This document shows, piece after piece, positions 1 to 7,982 of a DNA stretch of 41,185 bases (positions are counted from its first letter, which is position 1; the number at the start of each line of letters is the position of its first letter). The DNA is from Prevotella sp. UBA2739 (GTDB lineage: Bacteria; Bacteroidota; Bacteroidia; Bacteroidales; Bacteroidaceae). The stretch lies in contig DEJV01000017.1 in the NCBI GenBank assembly GCA_002353525.1, positions 2,037 to 43,221 of the forward strand. The letters run 5' to 3'. A model generated the notes under the pieces. That model ran no database searches and was not told the DNA's origin. It saw only the letters and a list, made by a program, of their open reading frames with translations. A program made the position numbers and the translations under genes.

Positions 1-174
1 AGAAGACAGTCAAAGACACGTACGCTGAAGCGTAGAACTCATGACAAGGCAGTAGCTCCCACACTGGCAGTATGCCCTAACTGTGGCGCATATCATGTAT
101 ATCATACAGTATGCCCGACCTGCGGTTACTATCGTGGCAAAATTGCCATTGTAATGGACGAAGCTGCTGAATAA
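1..174 (+). CDS. rpmF: 50S ribosomal protein L32 (5' end missing)
   Basis: The open frame begins at base 1 and gives 57 residues ending at TAA 172-174. It starts RRQSKTRT and carries two CxxC zinc-ribbon pairs (CPNC and CPTC) followed by GYYRGK, the typical L32 core of Bacteroidetes. About five N-terminal residues (usually MAHPK) lie outside the window. L32 is a small zinc-binding protein of the large ribosomal subunit. Its stop shares one base with the fabH start (TAATG), so the two are probably translationally coupled in one operon. The identification is firm; only the start is missing. Confidence 0.95.
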   Translation, partial: RRQSKTRTLKRRTHDKAVAPTLAVCPNCGAYHVYHTVCPTCGYYRGKIAIVMDEAAE

Positions 175-1187
175 TGGAGAAGATAAACGCGATCATCACT
201 GGTATTGGTGGCTACGTGCCTGACTATGTCCTCAACAATGAGGAATTGTCGCGTATGGTAGACACCAACGACGAGTGGATTATGACGCGTGTGGGTATTA
301 GGGAGCGTCGCATCCTGACGGAAGAAGGCCTGGGTACCAGCTATATGGCTCGCAAGGCAGCCAAGCAGCTGATTCAAAAGACAGGTGTGGATCCGGACAC
401 TATCGACGCGCTCATCGTAACCACCTCATCAGCAGATTATAAGTTTCCATCCACGGCTTCTATCGTGCTCGGCAAACTGGGTCTAAAGAATGCTTTTGCC
501 TTTGATTTCTGGGCAGCATGTTGCGGTTTCCTCTACACATTGGATGTAGCCGCTTCAATGATTCAATGCGGACGCTATAAGAAGATTATTGTGATTGGCG
601 CCGACAAAATGTCGTCGATGGTAGACTATAAGGACCGTAGCACCTGTGCGCTTTTCGGCGATGGTGCGGCTGCAGTTCTTTTGGAAGCTACCACAGAGCA
701 AAACATTGGTGTGATGGATTCTTATTTCCGCACAGACGGCAAAGGGCTTCCTTTCCTTCACATGAAGGCAGGTGGCTCTGTTTGTCCTCCTTCGCATTTC
801 ACAGTTGATCATCGTTTGCATTATCTCTATCAGGAAGGTCGCACCGTGTTCCGTTACGCTGTAACGAATATGAGTGATGACAGCATGCTGATAGCCGAGC
901 GCAATGGTCTGAATAAGGATAATATCGATTGGGTGATTCCTCATCAGGCTAATATGCGTATTATCGAGGCTGTGGCCAAGCGTCTGGATTTGCCTATGGA
1001 GAAGGTGATGGTCAATATCGAGCATTACGGCAACACGAGTGCTGCTACCATTCCTCTGGCTCTTTGGGACAATGAGGAGAAACTGAAGAAGGGCGACAAT
1101 ATGATTCTCACGGCTTTCGGTGCCGGATTCGTTCATGGCGCATCTTATCTGAAGTGGGCCTACGACGGAGTAAAGGCAGGAAAGTAA
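174..1187 (+). CDS. fabH: beta-ketoacyl-ACP synthase III (FabH)
   Basis: The 337-residue protein has the usual FabH length. It condenses acetyl-CoA (or a branched acyl-CoA) with malonyl-ACP to start type II fatty acid synthesis in the cytoplasm. The catalytic triad is visible: Cys116 in AACCGF (followed by a second Cys117), His257 in PHQAN and Asn287 in YGNTSAA. The C-terminal GAGF loop is also present. The ATG overlaps the rpmF stop by one base, matching the conserved rpmF-fabH linkage of lipid and ribosome genes. In many other phyla plsX sits between rpmF and fabH; here it does not. Bacteroidetes make branched fatty acids, so an iso/anteiso primer preference is plausible, but that is inference. 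Confidence 0.95.
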   Translation: MEKINAIITGIGGYVPDYVLNNEELSRMVDTNDEWIMTRVGIRERRILTEEGLGTSYMARKAAKQLIQKTGVDPDTIDALIVTTSSADYKFPSTASIVLGKLGLKNAFAFDFWAACCGFLYTLDVAASMIQCGRYKKIIVIGADKMSSMVDYKDRSTCALFGDGAAAVLLEATTEQNIGVMDSYFRTDGKGLPFLHMKAGGSVCPPSHFTVDHRLHYLYQEGRTVFRYAVTNMSDDSMLIAERNGLNKDNIDWVIPHQANMRIIEAVAKRLDLPMEKVMVNIEHYGNTSAATIPLALWDNEEKLKKGDNMILTAFGAGFVHGASYLKWAYDGVKAGK

Positions 1188-1201
1188 TCAATTACTATAG
1201 G

Positions 1202-1257
1202 TAACACGGATTACACAGATTTCCAATTCGTTGGGTTAATCCGTGTAATTCGTGTTA
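1202..1257. repeat. Long palindromic hairpin between fabH and era
   Basis: The arms 1202-1221 and 1238-1257 form a 20-bp stem with one G-T wobble and one A-C mismatch, closed by a 16-base loop. The arms read roughly AACACGGATTACACAGATT and AATCCGTGTAATTCGTGTT. No T-run follows directly, so it looks more like a dispersed palindromic unit or an mRNA-stability hairpin than a classic terminator. Confidence 0.7.
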
Positions 1258-1283
1258 TTTGTTTTTATAATCAATAATAGATT

Positions 1284-2255
1284 ATGCATAAGGCAGGTTT
1301 TGTTAATATAGTAGGTAATCCCAATGTGGGTAAAAGCACGCTGATGAATCAACTCGTCGGCGAGCGCATATCCATTGCCACATTCAAGGCGCAGACCACT
1401 CGCCATCGTATTATGGGAATCGTGAATACCGACGACATGCAGATTGTGTTCTCCGACACACCAGGTGTGCTGAAACCAAACTATAAGCTGCAGGAGTCGA
1501 TGCTGGCATTCTCAGAGTCTGCCCTGCAGGATGCAGACGTGCTGCTCTATGTGACCGATGTGGTGGAGAATCCAGAGAAGAACATGGATTTTCTCGAGAA
1601 AGTACAGAAAATGAGCATTCCCGTGTTGCTGCTGATTAACAAAATAGATGAACTGGAGCAGGCTGGGCAACCCGAAAATAACGGGAAGTCCGAAAAAAGC
1701 GGAAAACTCGAAAAGGGCGGAAAGACAGGCAAGGCGTCAGTGACCAGCCAGTCACGGCTGATAGAGATTGTGGAGCGCTGGCATCAGCTGTTGCCCAATG
1801 CAGAGATATTGCCTATCTCGGCCAAGAATAAGTTTGGGGTCGACATGCTGCTGAAGCGCATCAAGGACTTGTTGCCAGAAAGTCCCGCTTATTTCGATAA
1901 AGACCAGCTCACCGATAAGCCTGCCCGTTTCTTTGTCAGTGAGATTATCCGCGAGAAGATACTCCTCTATTACGACAAAGAGATACCCTATTCGGTGGAG
2001 GTGCGTGTGGAGAGTTTCAAGGAGTCGGCCAAGAGCATTCACATCCGCGCCATCATCTATGTAGAGCGCGACAGCCAGAAAGGCATCATCATAGGTCATC
2101 AAGGTGTCGCCTTGAAGAAAGTAGGTGCTGAGTCGCGCAAAGCCCTGGAGAAGTTCTTCGGAAAGAGCATCTTCCTGGAGACCTATGTAAAAGTAGATAA
2201 GGACTGGAGGAGTTCGAAGCGCGAACTCGACAGTTTTGGTTATAACCCTGAGTAA
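1284..2255 (+). CDS. era: GTPase Era, with an unusual charged insert
   Basis: Era binds 16S rRNA near its 3' end and acts in 30S subunit maturation. The GTPase motifs are G1 GNPNVGKS at residues 11-18, G3 DTPG at 58-61 and G4 NKID at 119-122. The C-terminal KH domain shows the GIIIGHQG loop near 267-274. The protein is 323 residues, longer than the usual 290-305. The excess is a Gly/Lys/Glu-rich stretch at about residues 127-157 (bases about 1662-1755), between G4 and G5, built on a loose repeat GKsEKsGKlEKgGK. The ATG at 1284 gives the normal family N-terminus (KAGFVNIVGNPNVGKS). It sits in a same-strand run with fabH and der. Confidence 0.95.
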   Translation: MHKAGFVNIVGNPNVGKSTLMNQLVGERISIATFKAQTTRHRIMGIVNTDDMQIVFSDTPGVLKPNYKLQESMLAFSESALQDADVLLYVTDVVENPEKNMDFLEKVQKMSIPVLLLINKIDELEQAGQPENNGKSEKSGKLEKGGKTGKASVTSQSRLIEIVERWHQLLPNAEILPISAKNKFGVDMLLKRIKDLLPESPAYFDKDQLTDKPARFFVSEIIREKILLYYDKEIPYSVEVRVESFKESAKSIHIRAIIYVERDSQKGIIIGHQGVALKKVGAESRKALEKFFGKSIFLETYVKVDKDWRSSKRELDSFGYNPE

Positions 2256-2270
2256 TTCATTTTACTCTTA

Positions 2271-2307
2271 CCCTCAACTGTATGAGAGGGGAATAAAAAT
2301 TTTTTTA
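2271..2307 (+). terminator. Weak terminator-like hairpin after era
   Basis: CCCTC at 2271-2275 can pair with GAGGG at 2286-2290, followed by an A/T-rich tract with seven or more T. The stem is only 5 bp, so this is a low-confidence terminator or attenuator between era and der. Confidence 0.3.
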
Positions 2308-2312
2308 AGCGT

Positions 2313-3626
2313 ATGCCAAATTTAGTAGCTATTGTGGGGCGTCCCAATGTGGGAAAATCCACCCTTTTCAACAGACTTACTAAGTCTCGACGCGCGATTG
2401 TCAGCGACGAGGCTGGAACGACACGTGACCGCCAGTACGGAAAATGCGAATGGAACGGAAAAGAGTTTTCCGTGGTCGATACCGGTGGCTGGGTGGTCAA
2501 CTCTGATGATATTTTCGAAGAAGAGATTCGCAAGCAGGTGCTTATTGCTACCGAAGAGGCCGACCTGGTGCTCTTCTTGGTGGATGTGACCGCCGGTCTG
2601 ACCGACCTCGACGAGGATGTAGCATTGATACTCCGTCGCTCGAAACTCCCCGTCATCCTAGTGGCCAACAAAGCCGACAACAACATTCAGATTTATGATT
2701 CCTACGAGTTCTACAAACTCGGTCTGGGCGAACCGATGTGCATCAGTTCTGCCACAGGCAGTGGTACAGGCGATTTGCTGGACATGATCTTGGAGAAGTT
2801 GCCCGAGAAAGCTGGCGATGATTTAGAGGATGGTATTCCTCGTTTTGCCGTGGTGGGTCGTCCGAATGCCGGTAAGAGCAGTCTGATTAATGCTTTTATT
2901 GGTGAAGACCGTAACATCGTAACCGATATTGCCGGTACGACGCGCGACAGCATCTACACCCGATATGATAAGTTCGGTTTTGATTTCTACCTGGTCGATA
3001 CGGCAGGTATTCGCCGAAAGAATAAGGTTACTGAAGACCTGGAGTTCTATAGCGTGATGCGGAGCATTCGTTCTATCGAGAACAGCGACGTGTGTATCCT
3101 CATGATTGATGCCACCCGTGGTATCGAGGCGCAGGATATGAACATCTTCCAGTTGATTCAAAAGAACAACAAGTCGTTGGTTGTGGTGGTGAACAAGTGG
3201 GACTTAGTGGAAGATAAGTCGCAGATTGTGATCAAGACTTTTGAGAATGCCATTCGCGAACGTATGGCACCATTTACCGACTTCCCCATCATATTTGCCT
3301 CGGCACTGACCAAGCAGCGTATTTTCAAGGTGCTTGAGACGGCCAAGCAGGTATATCTGAACCGGAAGGTGCGTATTGGCACCTCAAAGCTCAACGAGGT
3401 GATGCTGCCCTTGATAGAGGCTTATCCACCCCCATCGACAAAAGGAAAGTACATCAAGATCAAGTATGTGGCGCAGTTGCCTAACACGCAGATACCCTCG
3501 TTTGTGTTCTATGCCAACCTGCCACAGTATGTCAAGGAGCCTTACAAACGATTCTTGGAGAACAAGATTCGCGAGAACTGGACCCTTACAGGCTCACCCA
3601 TCAACATTTTTATAAGACAGAAATAA
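2313..3626 (+). CDS. der: ribosome biogenesis GTPase Der (EngA)
   Basis: The 437-residue protein has the tandem GTPase layout unique to Der. The first G domain shows GRPNVGKS (residues 9-16), DTGG (56-59) and NKAD (119-122). The second shows GRPNAGKS (182-189), DTAG (229-232) and NKWD. A C-terminal KH-like domain follows. Der acts in late assembly of the 50S subunit. Length and motifs are complete, with no sign of damage. Its TAA at 3624-3626 overlaps the ATG of the next lipoprotein gene by one base, so the two are probably coupled. Having era and der side by side groups small- and large-subunit assembly GTPases in one run. Confidence 0.96.
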   Translation: MPNLVAIVGRPNVGKSTLFNRLTKSRRAIVSDEAGTTRDRQYGKCEWNGKEFSVVDTGGWVVNSDDIFEEEIRKQVLIATEEADLVLFLVDVTAGLTDLDEDVALILRRSKLPVILVANKADNNIQIYDSYEFYKLGLGEPMCISSATGSGTGDLLDMILEKLPEKAGDDLEDGIPRFAVVGRPNAGKSSLINAFIGEDRNIVTDIAGTTRDSIYTRYDKFGFDFYLVDTAGIRRKNKVTEDLEFYSVMRSIRSIENSDVCILMIDATRGIEAQDMNIFQLIQKNNKSLVVVVNKWDLVEDKSQIVIKTFENAIRERMAPFTDFPIIFASALTKQRIFKVLETAKQVYLNRKVRIGTSKLNEVMLPLIEAYPPPSTKGKYIKIKYVAQLPNTQIPSFVFYANLPQYVKEPYKRFLENKIRENWTLTGSPINIFIRQK

Positions 3627-4012
3627 TGAGAGAATTGCTCATCATCATCTGTGCAGCGGCATTGCTTGCCTGCTGCTCGCGCGAACATCCTGAGGAGAAG
3701 GCTGCGCAAGCGGCCAAAGAGTGTTACGACTTGTTGCTACAGGGCAAATACGACGAGTTTATTGCCCGTAAGGCACAGACCGACAGCATCCCGGGCAGTT
3801 ATCGCGAGCAGCTGGTGGCCAATATCAAGATGTTTGCTGCACAGATGGAGCGTGAGCACCGTGGGATGAAAGAAGTGCGTATCGTGAATTGTACGGCAGA
3901 CACTGCCCGTCATTCAGCGAATGCCTTCCTGGTGATTTGCTTTGGCGACAGTACCATCGAGGAGACCGTGGTACCGATGGTAGAGAATCAAGGGCGGTGG
4001 CTGATGAAATAG
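3626..4012 (+). CDS. Small lipoprotein of unknown function
   Basis: The 128-residue protein begins with a short basic residue and a hydrophobic signal (RELLIIICAAALLACC). The lipobox LLACC or LACCS places lipidation at Cys16 or Cys17. The mature part has a helical, charged N-terminal half (AAQAAKECYDLLLQGKYDEF) and a likely beta-rich C-terminal half ending in ENQGRWLMK. This layout resembles small DUF4878/NTF2-like lipoproteins, but I cannot assign a family firmly. The start overlaps the der stop by one base. Its last 25 bases overlap the 3' end of the convergent araC gene (3988-4012). Confidence 0.8.
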   Translation: MRELLIIICAAALLACCSREHPEEKAAQAAKECYDLLLQGKYDEFIARKAQTDSIPGSYREQLVANIKMFAAQMEREHRGMKEVRIVNCTADTARHSANAFLVICFGDSTIEETVVPMVENQGRWLMK

Positions 4013-4908
4013 TTCTCGTTCGTTGACGAACCCATAGCGTCGGCAGACACAATCTGATTGACCTTTCGGTATTGTTGGGGTGTCGTGCCGACGTTCATTT
4101 TAAATGTCTTGTTGAAATAAGAGAAATCTGTATATCCCAATGCGTCGGAGATGTTTTTGATGGGCATATTTGTAGTCAGTAACATCATTTCGGCTTTCTC
4201 CATTTTCCTTTTGATAATATATGCCGTTGGCGTATCTCCCGTCTCTCTTTTGAAGATGCGTATGAAATGGTCTTTCGACATAAAAGCCATGTCTGAAAGC
4301 TGCCCCACTTCTATTTTCTGATGGATATGGTCCTGAATATAAGTGATGATTTGCTGTATTCGGTTGTCCTTGACATGGTTGTTGGGTATGGCTTTGTTCA
4401 AGAAGCGTGAGAGCAGGATGAAGATGATACCGCGCGACTCAACCTTATCGGCAAAAGGACGGTTCTGGTTAATTTGCAAGTTGTTTGCCAGTGTCTGATG
4501 ATTATCGTAAGTGTCTGGGTCAGAATGGGAAAGCTGGAAGAAAGGATTCATTTCGCATAGTCTTTTTACCAGATCCAAGTCTTGTCGCTCTGCCTTTACT
4601 TCCACAGGAAAAATCCACTTGTCAAGAATACTTCTTGATGCCTGAAGACCTTCATAGATATGAATATAATAATGAGAGAAGGGTGAGTCGCAGAAATAGC
4701 TGTGTGTCGTGAAGGCGGGAATAAGGTATAAATAGTCGGGCCTAAGGGTGTACATTCCCGATGGCAACATAATATTAGCTCTGCCTTCTGTCACGTAGTA
4801 GAGGCGTGCAAAAGGGCTGCGAATGTTCTTCCAGTTCCAGTCAGAACAATGGCGTGCCAGTCCCACGTTGAGTGTAAAAAGATGGAGGTCGTCTACCGAA
4901 TAATTCAT
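3988..4908 (-). CDS. AraC-family transcriptional regulator (probable regulator of the sugar locus)
   Basis: The 306-residue protein has the AraC/XylS layout. The N-terminal half looks like a cupin-type effector domain (LPSGMYTLRPDYLYLIPAFTTHSYF, shown here in part). The C-terminal 100 residues hold two helix-turn-helix motifs, including IEVGQLSDMAFMSKDHFIRI and the signature region around ISDALGYTDFSYFNKTFK. It is transcribed divergently from the aldo/keto reductase gene that opens the sugar operon. This is the classic position for a local sugar-responsive activator, so control of 5051-11544 is inferred. Its 3' end overlaps the preceding lipoprotein gene tail to tail by 25 bp. Confidence 0.9.
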   Translation of the reverse strand: MNYSVDDLHLFTLNVGLARHCSDWNWKNIRSPFARLYYVTEGRANIMLPSGMYTLRPDYLYLIPAFTTHSYFCDSPFSHYYIHIYEGLQASRSILDKWIFPVEVKAERQDLDLVKRLCEMNPFFQLSHSDPDTYDNHQTLANNLQINQNRPFADKVESRGIIFILLSRFLNKAIPNNHVKDNRIQQIITYIQDHIHQKIEVGQLSDMAFMSKDHFIRIFKRETGDTPTAYIIKRKMEKAEMMLLTTNMPIKNISDALGYTDFSYFNKTFKMNVGTTPQQYRKVNQIVSADAMGSSTNENYFISHRP

Positions 4909-4937
4909 AGGCCCAATAATCTTTATCTTTCCGACTG

Positions 4938-4945
4938 CAAATATA
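4938..4945 (-). promoter_or_regulatory. -7 promoter box for the araC gene
   Basis: On the minus strand this reads TATATTTG, a perfect match to the Bacteroidetes -7 consensus TAnnTTTG, about 30 bases before the araC start codon. No clear TTTG -33 element is seen at the usual distance. Confidence 0.6.
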
Positions 4946-4980
4946 ATAAAAATTTGGAAAAAGTCGATATTGTTATATGA

Positions 4981-5001
4981 AATGCCGGTATTTTTGGCAT
5001 T
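4981..5001. promoter_or_regulatory. Inverted repeat in the araC/AKR divergent promoter (possible operator)
   Basis: AATGCC at 4981-4986 and GGCATT at 4996-5001 are perfect inverted repeats with a 9-base spacer. They lie between the two divergent -7 boxes and overlap the possible -33 TTTG of the plus-strand promoter. The position suits an operator or activator site, but AraC proteins often bind direct repeats, so the assignment is tentative. Confidence 0.4.
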
Positions 5002-5027
5002 ATGGAAACAATATTTTTATATCTTTG
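4993..5027 (+). promoter_or_regulatory. Promoter of the sugar-catabolic operon
   Basis: TATCTTTG at 5020-5027 matches the Bacteroidetes -7 box TAnnTTTG. TTTG at 4993-4996 is a possible -33 element with a 23-base spacer, slightly long. The start codon of the aldo/keto reductase is 23 bases downstream of the box. Confidence 0.65.
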
Positions 5028-5050
5028 CAGAAGAAATCTAAACAATCACG

Positions 5051-5986
5051 ATGGTATACAATGAATTAGGAAAGACGGGCCTGCGGGTGTCCAATCTTGG
5101 ATTTGGTGCTTCCTCATTGGGTGGCGTGTTCCGTCATATTAGTGAGAAAGACGCTATCGAGGCGGTGTTTACTGCGCTCGACGGTGGAATTAACTATATT
5201 GATGTGTCGCCCTATTACGGTCACTACAAGGCAGAGACTGTATTGGGGAAAGCACTCTGTCAGATAGATCGCAGCCGCTATGTGTTGTCAACAAAAGTAG
5301 GCAGATATGGTCAGGACGGTGTGAACACATGGGACTATTCGGCCGCTCGTGTGACGAAGAGTGTCTACGAGAGCATGGAGCGTCTGCATGTCGACCGTAT
5401 AGACTTTATCCTTGTGCATGATATTGAGTTTGCCAATCTTCAGCAGGTTGTCGACGAGACCCTGCCGGCATTGGTCAAACTCCGCGATGAGCATGTCGTC
5501 AGTCATGTGGGAATCACGGATTTACAGCCTGAGAATCTGAAGTGGGTCATCGAACATTCCGACGAGAATGTGGTTGAGTGTGTGCTCAACTTCTGTCATT
5601 ATTGTCTGAATGACCACCTTCTTCTCGACTATCTCGATTTCTTCGAGCAGCGGGGTATCGGTGTCATCAACGCCTCTCCATTCTCGATGGGACTCCTTTC
5701 AGAGCGTGGTACGCCCGATTGGCATCCCGCCCCGGCACAGTTGAAGGAAGCGTGTGCCAAGGCTGCAATCTATTGCCGTGAAAAAGGGAATCCTATTGAC
5801 AAACTGGCTATCCAGTATTCCACAAGTCTGAATCCGCGTATTGCCACTACTTTGTTCAGCAGTGCCAATCCCGAGAATGTGCGTCGTAACATCGCTTATG
5901 TGAATGAGCCTGTCGACGAGCAGCTGGTAAGAGAGGTGCAGCAAATCATTGGTGGCCAGATGGGGATAAGATGGAAAAACTCATAA
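5051..5986 (+). CDS. Aldo/keto reductase, probable L-fucose / L-galactose 1-dehydrogenase
   Basis: The 311-residue protein is an aldo/keto reductase TIM barrel. The catalytic tetrad is visible as Asp51 and Tyr56 (DVSPYYG), Lys82 (STKVG) and His123 (LVHDIE). The N-terminal region (ELGKTGLRVSNLGFGASSLG) resembles the L-galactose dehydrogenase and D-threo-aldose (L-fucose) dehydrogenase branch, which oxidise the anomeric carbon to a lactone using NAD(P)+. Its neighbours, a lactonase-type amidohydrolase and L-fucose isomerase, support a role on L-fucose or L-galactose. It is the first gene of the operon, and its 3' end is tightly joined to the amidohydrolase. Substrate assignment is inference; the family call is firm. 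Confidence 0.85.
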   Translation: MVYNELGKTGLRVSNLGFGASSLGGVFRHISEKDAIEAVFTALDGGINYIDVSPYYGHYKAETVLGKALCQIDRSRYVLSTKVGRYGQDGVNTWDYSAARVTKSVYESMERLHVDRIDFILVHDIEFANLQQVVDETLPALVKLRDEHVVSHVGITDLQPENLKWVIEHSDENVVECVLNFCHYCLNDHLLLDYLDFFEQRGIGVINASPFSMGLLSERGTPDWHPAPAQLKEACAKAAIYCREKGNPIDKLAIQYSTSLNPRIATTLFSSANPENVRRNIAYVNEPVDEQLVREVQQIIGGQMGIRWKNS

Positions 5987-5997
5987 ACTCGCCGACG

Positions 5998-6915
5998 ATG
6001 AATATCATTGATGCTCATAGCCATTTATGGCTCCGACAAGACACTACATGGAACGGCCAGCGCATCAGTCCGCTGCCCAACGGACGTGCTATGTTCCTGG
6101 GTGAGGAGCGGCAGATGCTTCCTCCGTTTATGATCGACGGGGTCAACTCTGCCGAGGTGTTTCTCTCCAATATGAATTATGCCCAAGTGGGAGCAGCTGT
6201 CGTGGTGCAGGAGTTCATCGACGGTATTCAGAACGATTACCTGATGGAGGTGGCTCAGAAGTATCCCGACCGTTTCTTTGTTTGTGGCATGTGTGATTAT
6301 TTCCATCCCGGATTCTACGAACAGGCCGTATCGCTTATTGCTCAGGGCTTCAAGGGTATCGCCATTCCTGGCCATCGGCTGCTGACCGACGAGGGGCGTG
6401 TTATGCTGAACAGTGCCGAGATGATGCGTATGTTCCGTTATATGGAGCAGCATCATGTGATACTGTCGGTCACGTTGGCTGACGGCGACCTGCAGGTCGG
6501 TGAGATGGAAGAGGTGATCAGCGAGTGTCCGCAGCTGAGAATCGCCATCGGGCATTTGGGCATGCCCACAGTAGAAGGGTGGAGAGAGCAGCTACTACTG
6601 GCCCGGCACGAGCATGTCATGTTGGAATCGGGCGGTATCACCTGGCTTTATAACGAAGAGTTCTATCCTTATCCGAGTGCCATCAAAGTGATTCGTGAGG
6701 CAATAGATACCGTGGGTGCCGACAAACTGATGTGGGGCAGCGACTATCCGCGCACCATTACGGCTATTACTTATCGTATGTCGTACGACTTCGTGCTTAA
6801 GACAGAAGTACTTAGCGACGAAGAGAAACGGCTTTTCCTGGGCGAGAATGCCCGTCGCTTCTATGGTTTTGAGAACTTGCCCGAATTACCTTATATCAAG
6901 AATATGTCAGAATAA
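5998..6915 (+). CDS. Amidohydrolase-2 family protein, probable sugar-lactone (fuconolactone) hydrolase
   Basis: From the ATG at 5998 the protein is 305 residues and begins MNIIDAHSHLW, the family-typical start with the metal-binding HxH motif. An upstream in-frame ATG at 5971 would add nine residues and overlap the previous gene by 16 bases. Further metal-site residues fit IAIGHLG and the closing GSDYPR motif, which supplies the catalytic Asp of COG3618-type enzymes. Members of this family hydrolyse L-fuconolactone and L-rhamnonolactone to the open acids. Directly following an aldose 1-dehydrogenase, it would complete the step from sugar to aldonate. The exact lactone is inferred from context. 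Confidence 0.82.
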   Translation: MNIIDAHSHLWLRQDTTWNGQRISPLPNGRAMFLGEERQMLPPFMIDGVNSAEVFLSNMNYAQVGAAVVVQEFIDGIQNDYLMEVAQKYPDRFFVCGMCDYFHPGFYEQAVSLIAQGFKGIAIPGHRLLTDEGRVMLNSAEMMRMFRYMEQHHVILSVTLADGDLQVGEMEEVISECPQLRIAIGHLGMPTVEGWREQLLLARHEHVMLESGGITWLYNEEFYPYPSAIKVIREAIDTVGADKLMWGSDYPRTITAITYRMSYDFVLKTEVLSDEEKRLFLGENARRFYGFENLPELPYIKNMSE

Positions 6916-6924
6916 AAAAGAAAT

Positions 6925-7941
6925 ATGAAAGCAGTAAAAATAACTGCCGTCAGGCAGATGGAGGTTGTGGAAGTCGAAGACCAGGAGCCCAAGGCAGGCG
7001 AAGTGAAGATTCGTTTGCAGTATGTTGGCTTCTGCGGGTCAGACTTGAGCACGTATTTAGGAAAGAATCCCATGGTAAAGATGCCTGTTATCCCAGGCCA
7101 TGAGGTGGGTGCTGTTGTTGTGAAAACGGGTTCGGATGTGCCCGAAGGCCTGAAACCAGGCATGGTGGTGACAGTCAATCCTTATACCAATTGCGGGAAG
7201 TGCGCGTCGTGTAGAAACGGGCGTGTGAATGCCTGCCAGCATAACGAGACATTAGGCGTACAGCGCAATGGCGCCATGAAAGAGACCATATGCCTGCCAT
7301 GGGAGAAGGTGATACCCGCAGGTCTGCTCACGACGCGCGAGTGTGCGCTGATAGAACCTATGAGTGTGGGCTTCCATGCCGTATCGCGGGCACAGGTGAC
7401 CGATATTGATGTGGTGATGGTCATTGGCTGCGGTATGGTGGGAATGGGCGCTATCGTGCGTGCGGCACAGCGTGGCGCGACAGTTATTGCCGCCGATATC
7501 GCCGACGATAAACTTGTGCTGGCCAGGCAGATGGGAGCCAGTTACGTGATTAACACACTGAATGACAATGTGCATGCACGTGTTTTGGAGATGACAGCCG
7601 GCTTCGGTCCCGACGTGGTAATCGAGGCTGTAGGTAGTGCTGAGACCTATCAGATGGCTGTCGACGAGGTAGCCTTCACCGGTCGCGTGATTTGTATTGG
7701 CTATGCGAAGACGGAAGTATCGTTTCAGACGAAGTTTTTCGTGCAGAAAGAGCTCGATATCCGTGGCTCCAGAAATGCCCAGCCGTCTGATTTCCGTGCC
7801 GTCATCCATTATCTGGAGCGTCATACCTGTCCGGTGGACCAGCTCATCAGTGATGTAGTAACACCAGAGCAGGCTCCCGCTGCGATGGAAAAATGGGCTG
7901 CACGGCCGGGAAAAGTGTTCAGAATCTTAGTAAACTTTTAG
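6925..7941 (+). CDS. Zinc-dependent medium-chain alcohol dehydrogenase
   Basis: The 338-residue protein is a medium-chain dehydrogenase/reductase. The catalytic zinc ligands are Cys37 (GFCGSD) and His59-Glu60 (PGHE). The structural zinc is held by Cys90, Cys93, Cys96 and Cys104. The Rossmann motif is GCGMVGMG. Overall it resembles the RspB / L-galactonate 5-dehydrogenase (YjjN/LgoD) type of polyol and sugar-acid dehydrogenases. Because L-fuconate is 6-deoxy-L-galactonate, oxidation of the product of the two upstream enzymes is an attractive guess; action on a propanediol or lactaldehyde cannot be excluded. It lies 9 bases after the amidohydrolase stop, in the same operon. Confidence 0.88.
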   Translation: MKAVKITAVRQMEVVEVEDQEPKAGEVKIRLQYVGFCGSDLSTYLGKNPMVKMPVIPGHEVGAVVVKTGSDVPEGLKPGMVVTVNPYTNCGKCASCRNGRVNACQHNETLGVQRNGAMKETICLPWEKVIPAGLLTTRECALIEPMSVGFHAVSRAQVTDIDVVMVIGCGMVGMGAIVRAAQRGATVIAADIADDKLVLARQMGASYVINTLNDNVHARVLEMTAGFGPDVVIEAVGSAETYQMAVDEVAFTGRVICIGYAKTEVSFQTKFFVQKELDIRGSRNAQPSDFRAVIHYLERHTCPVDQLISDVVTPEQAPAAMEKWAARPGKVFRILVNF

Positions 7942-7982
7942 CTTGACTTAGGACAATCTACATAATCATAAAGAGTAACCAT

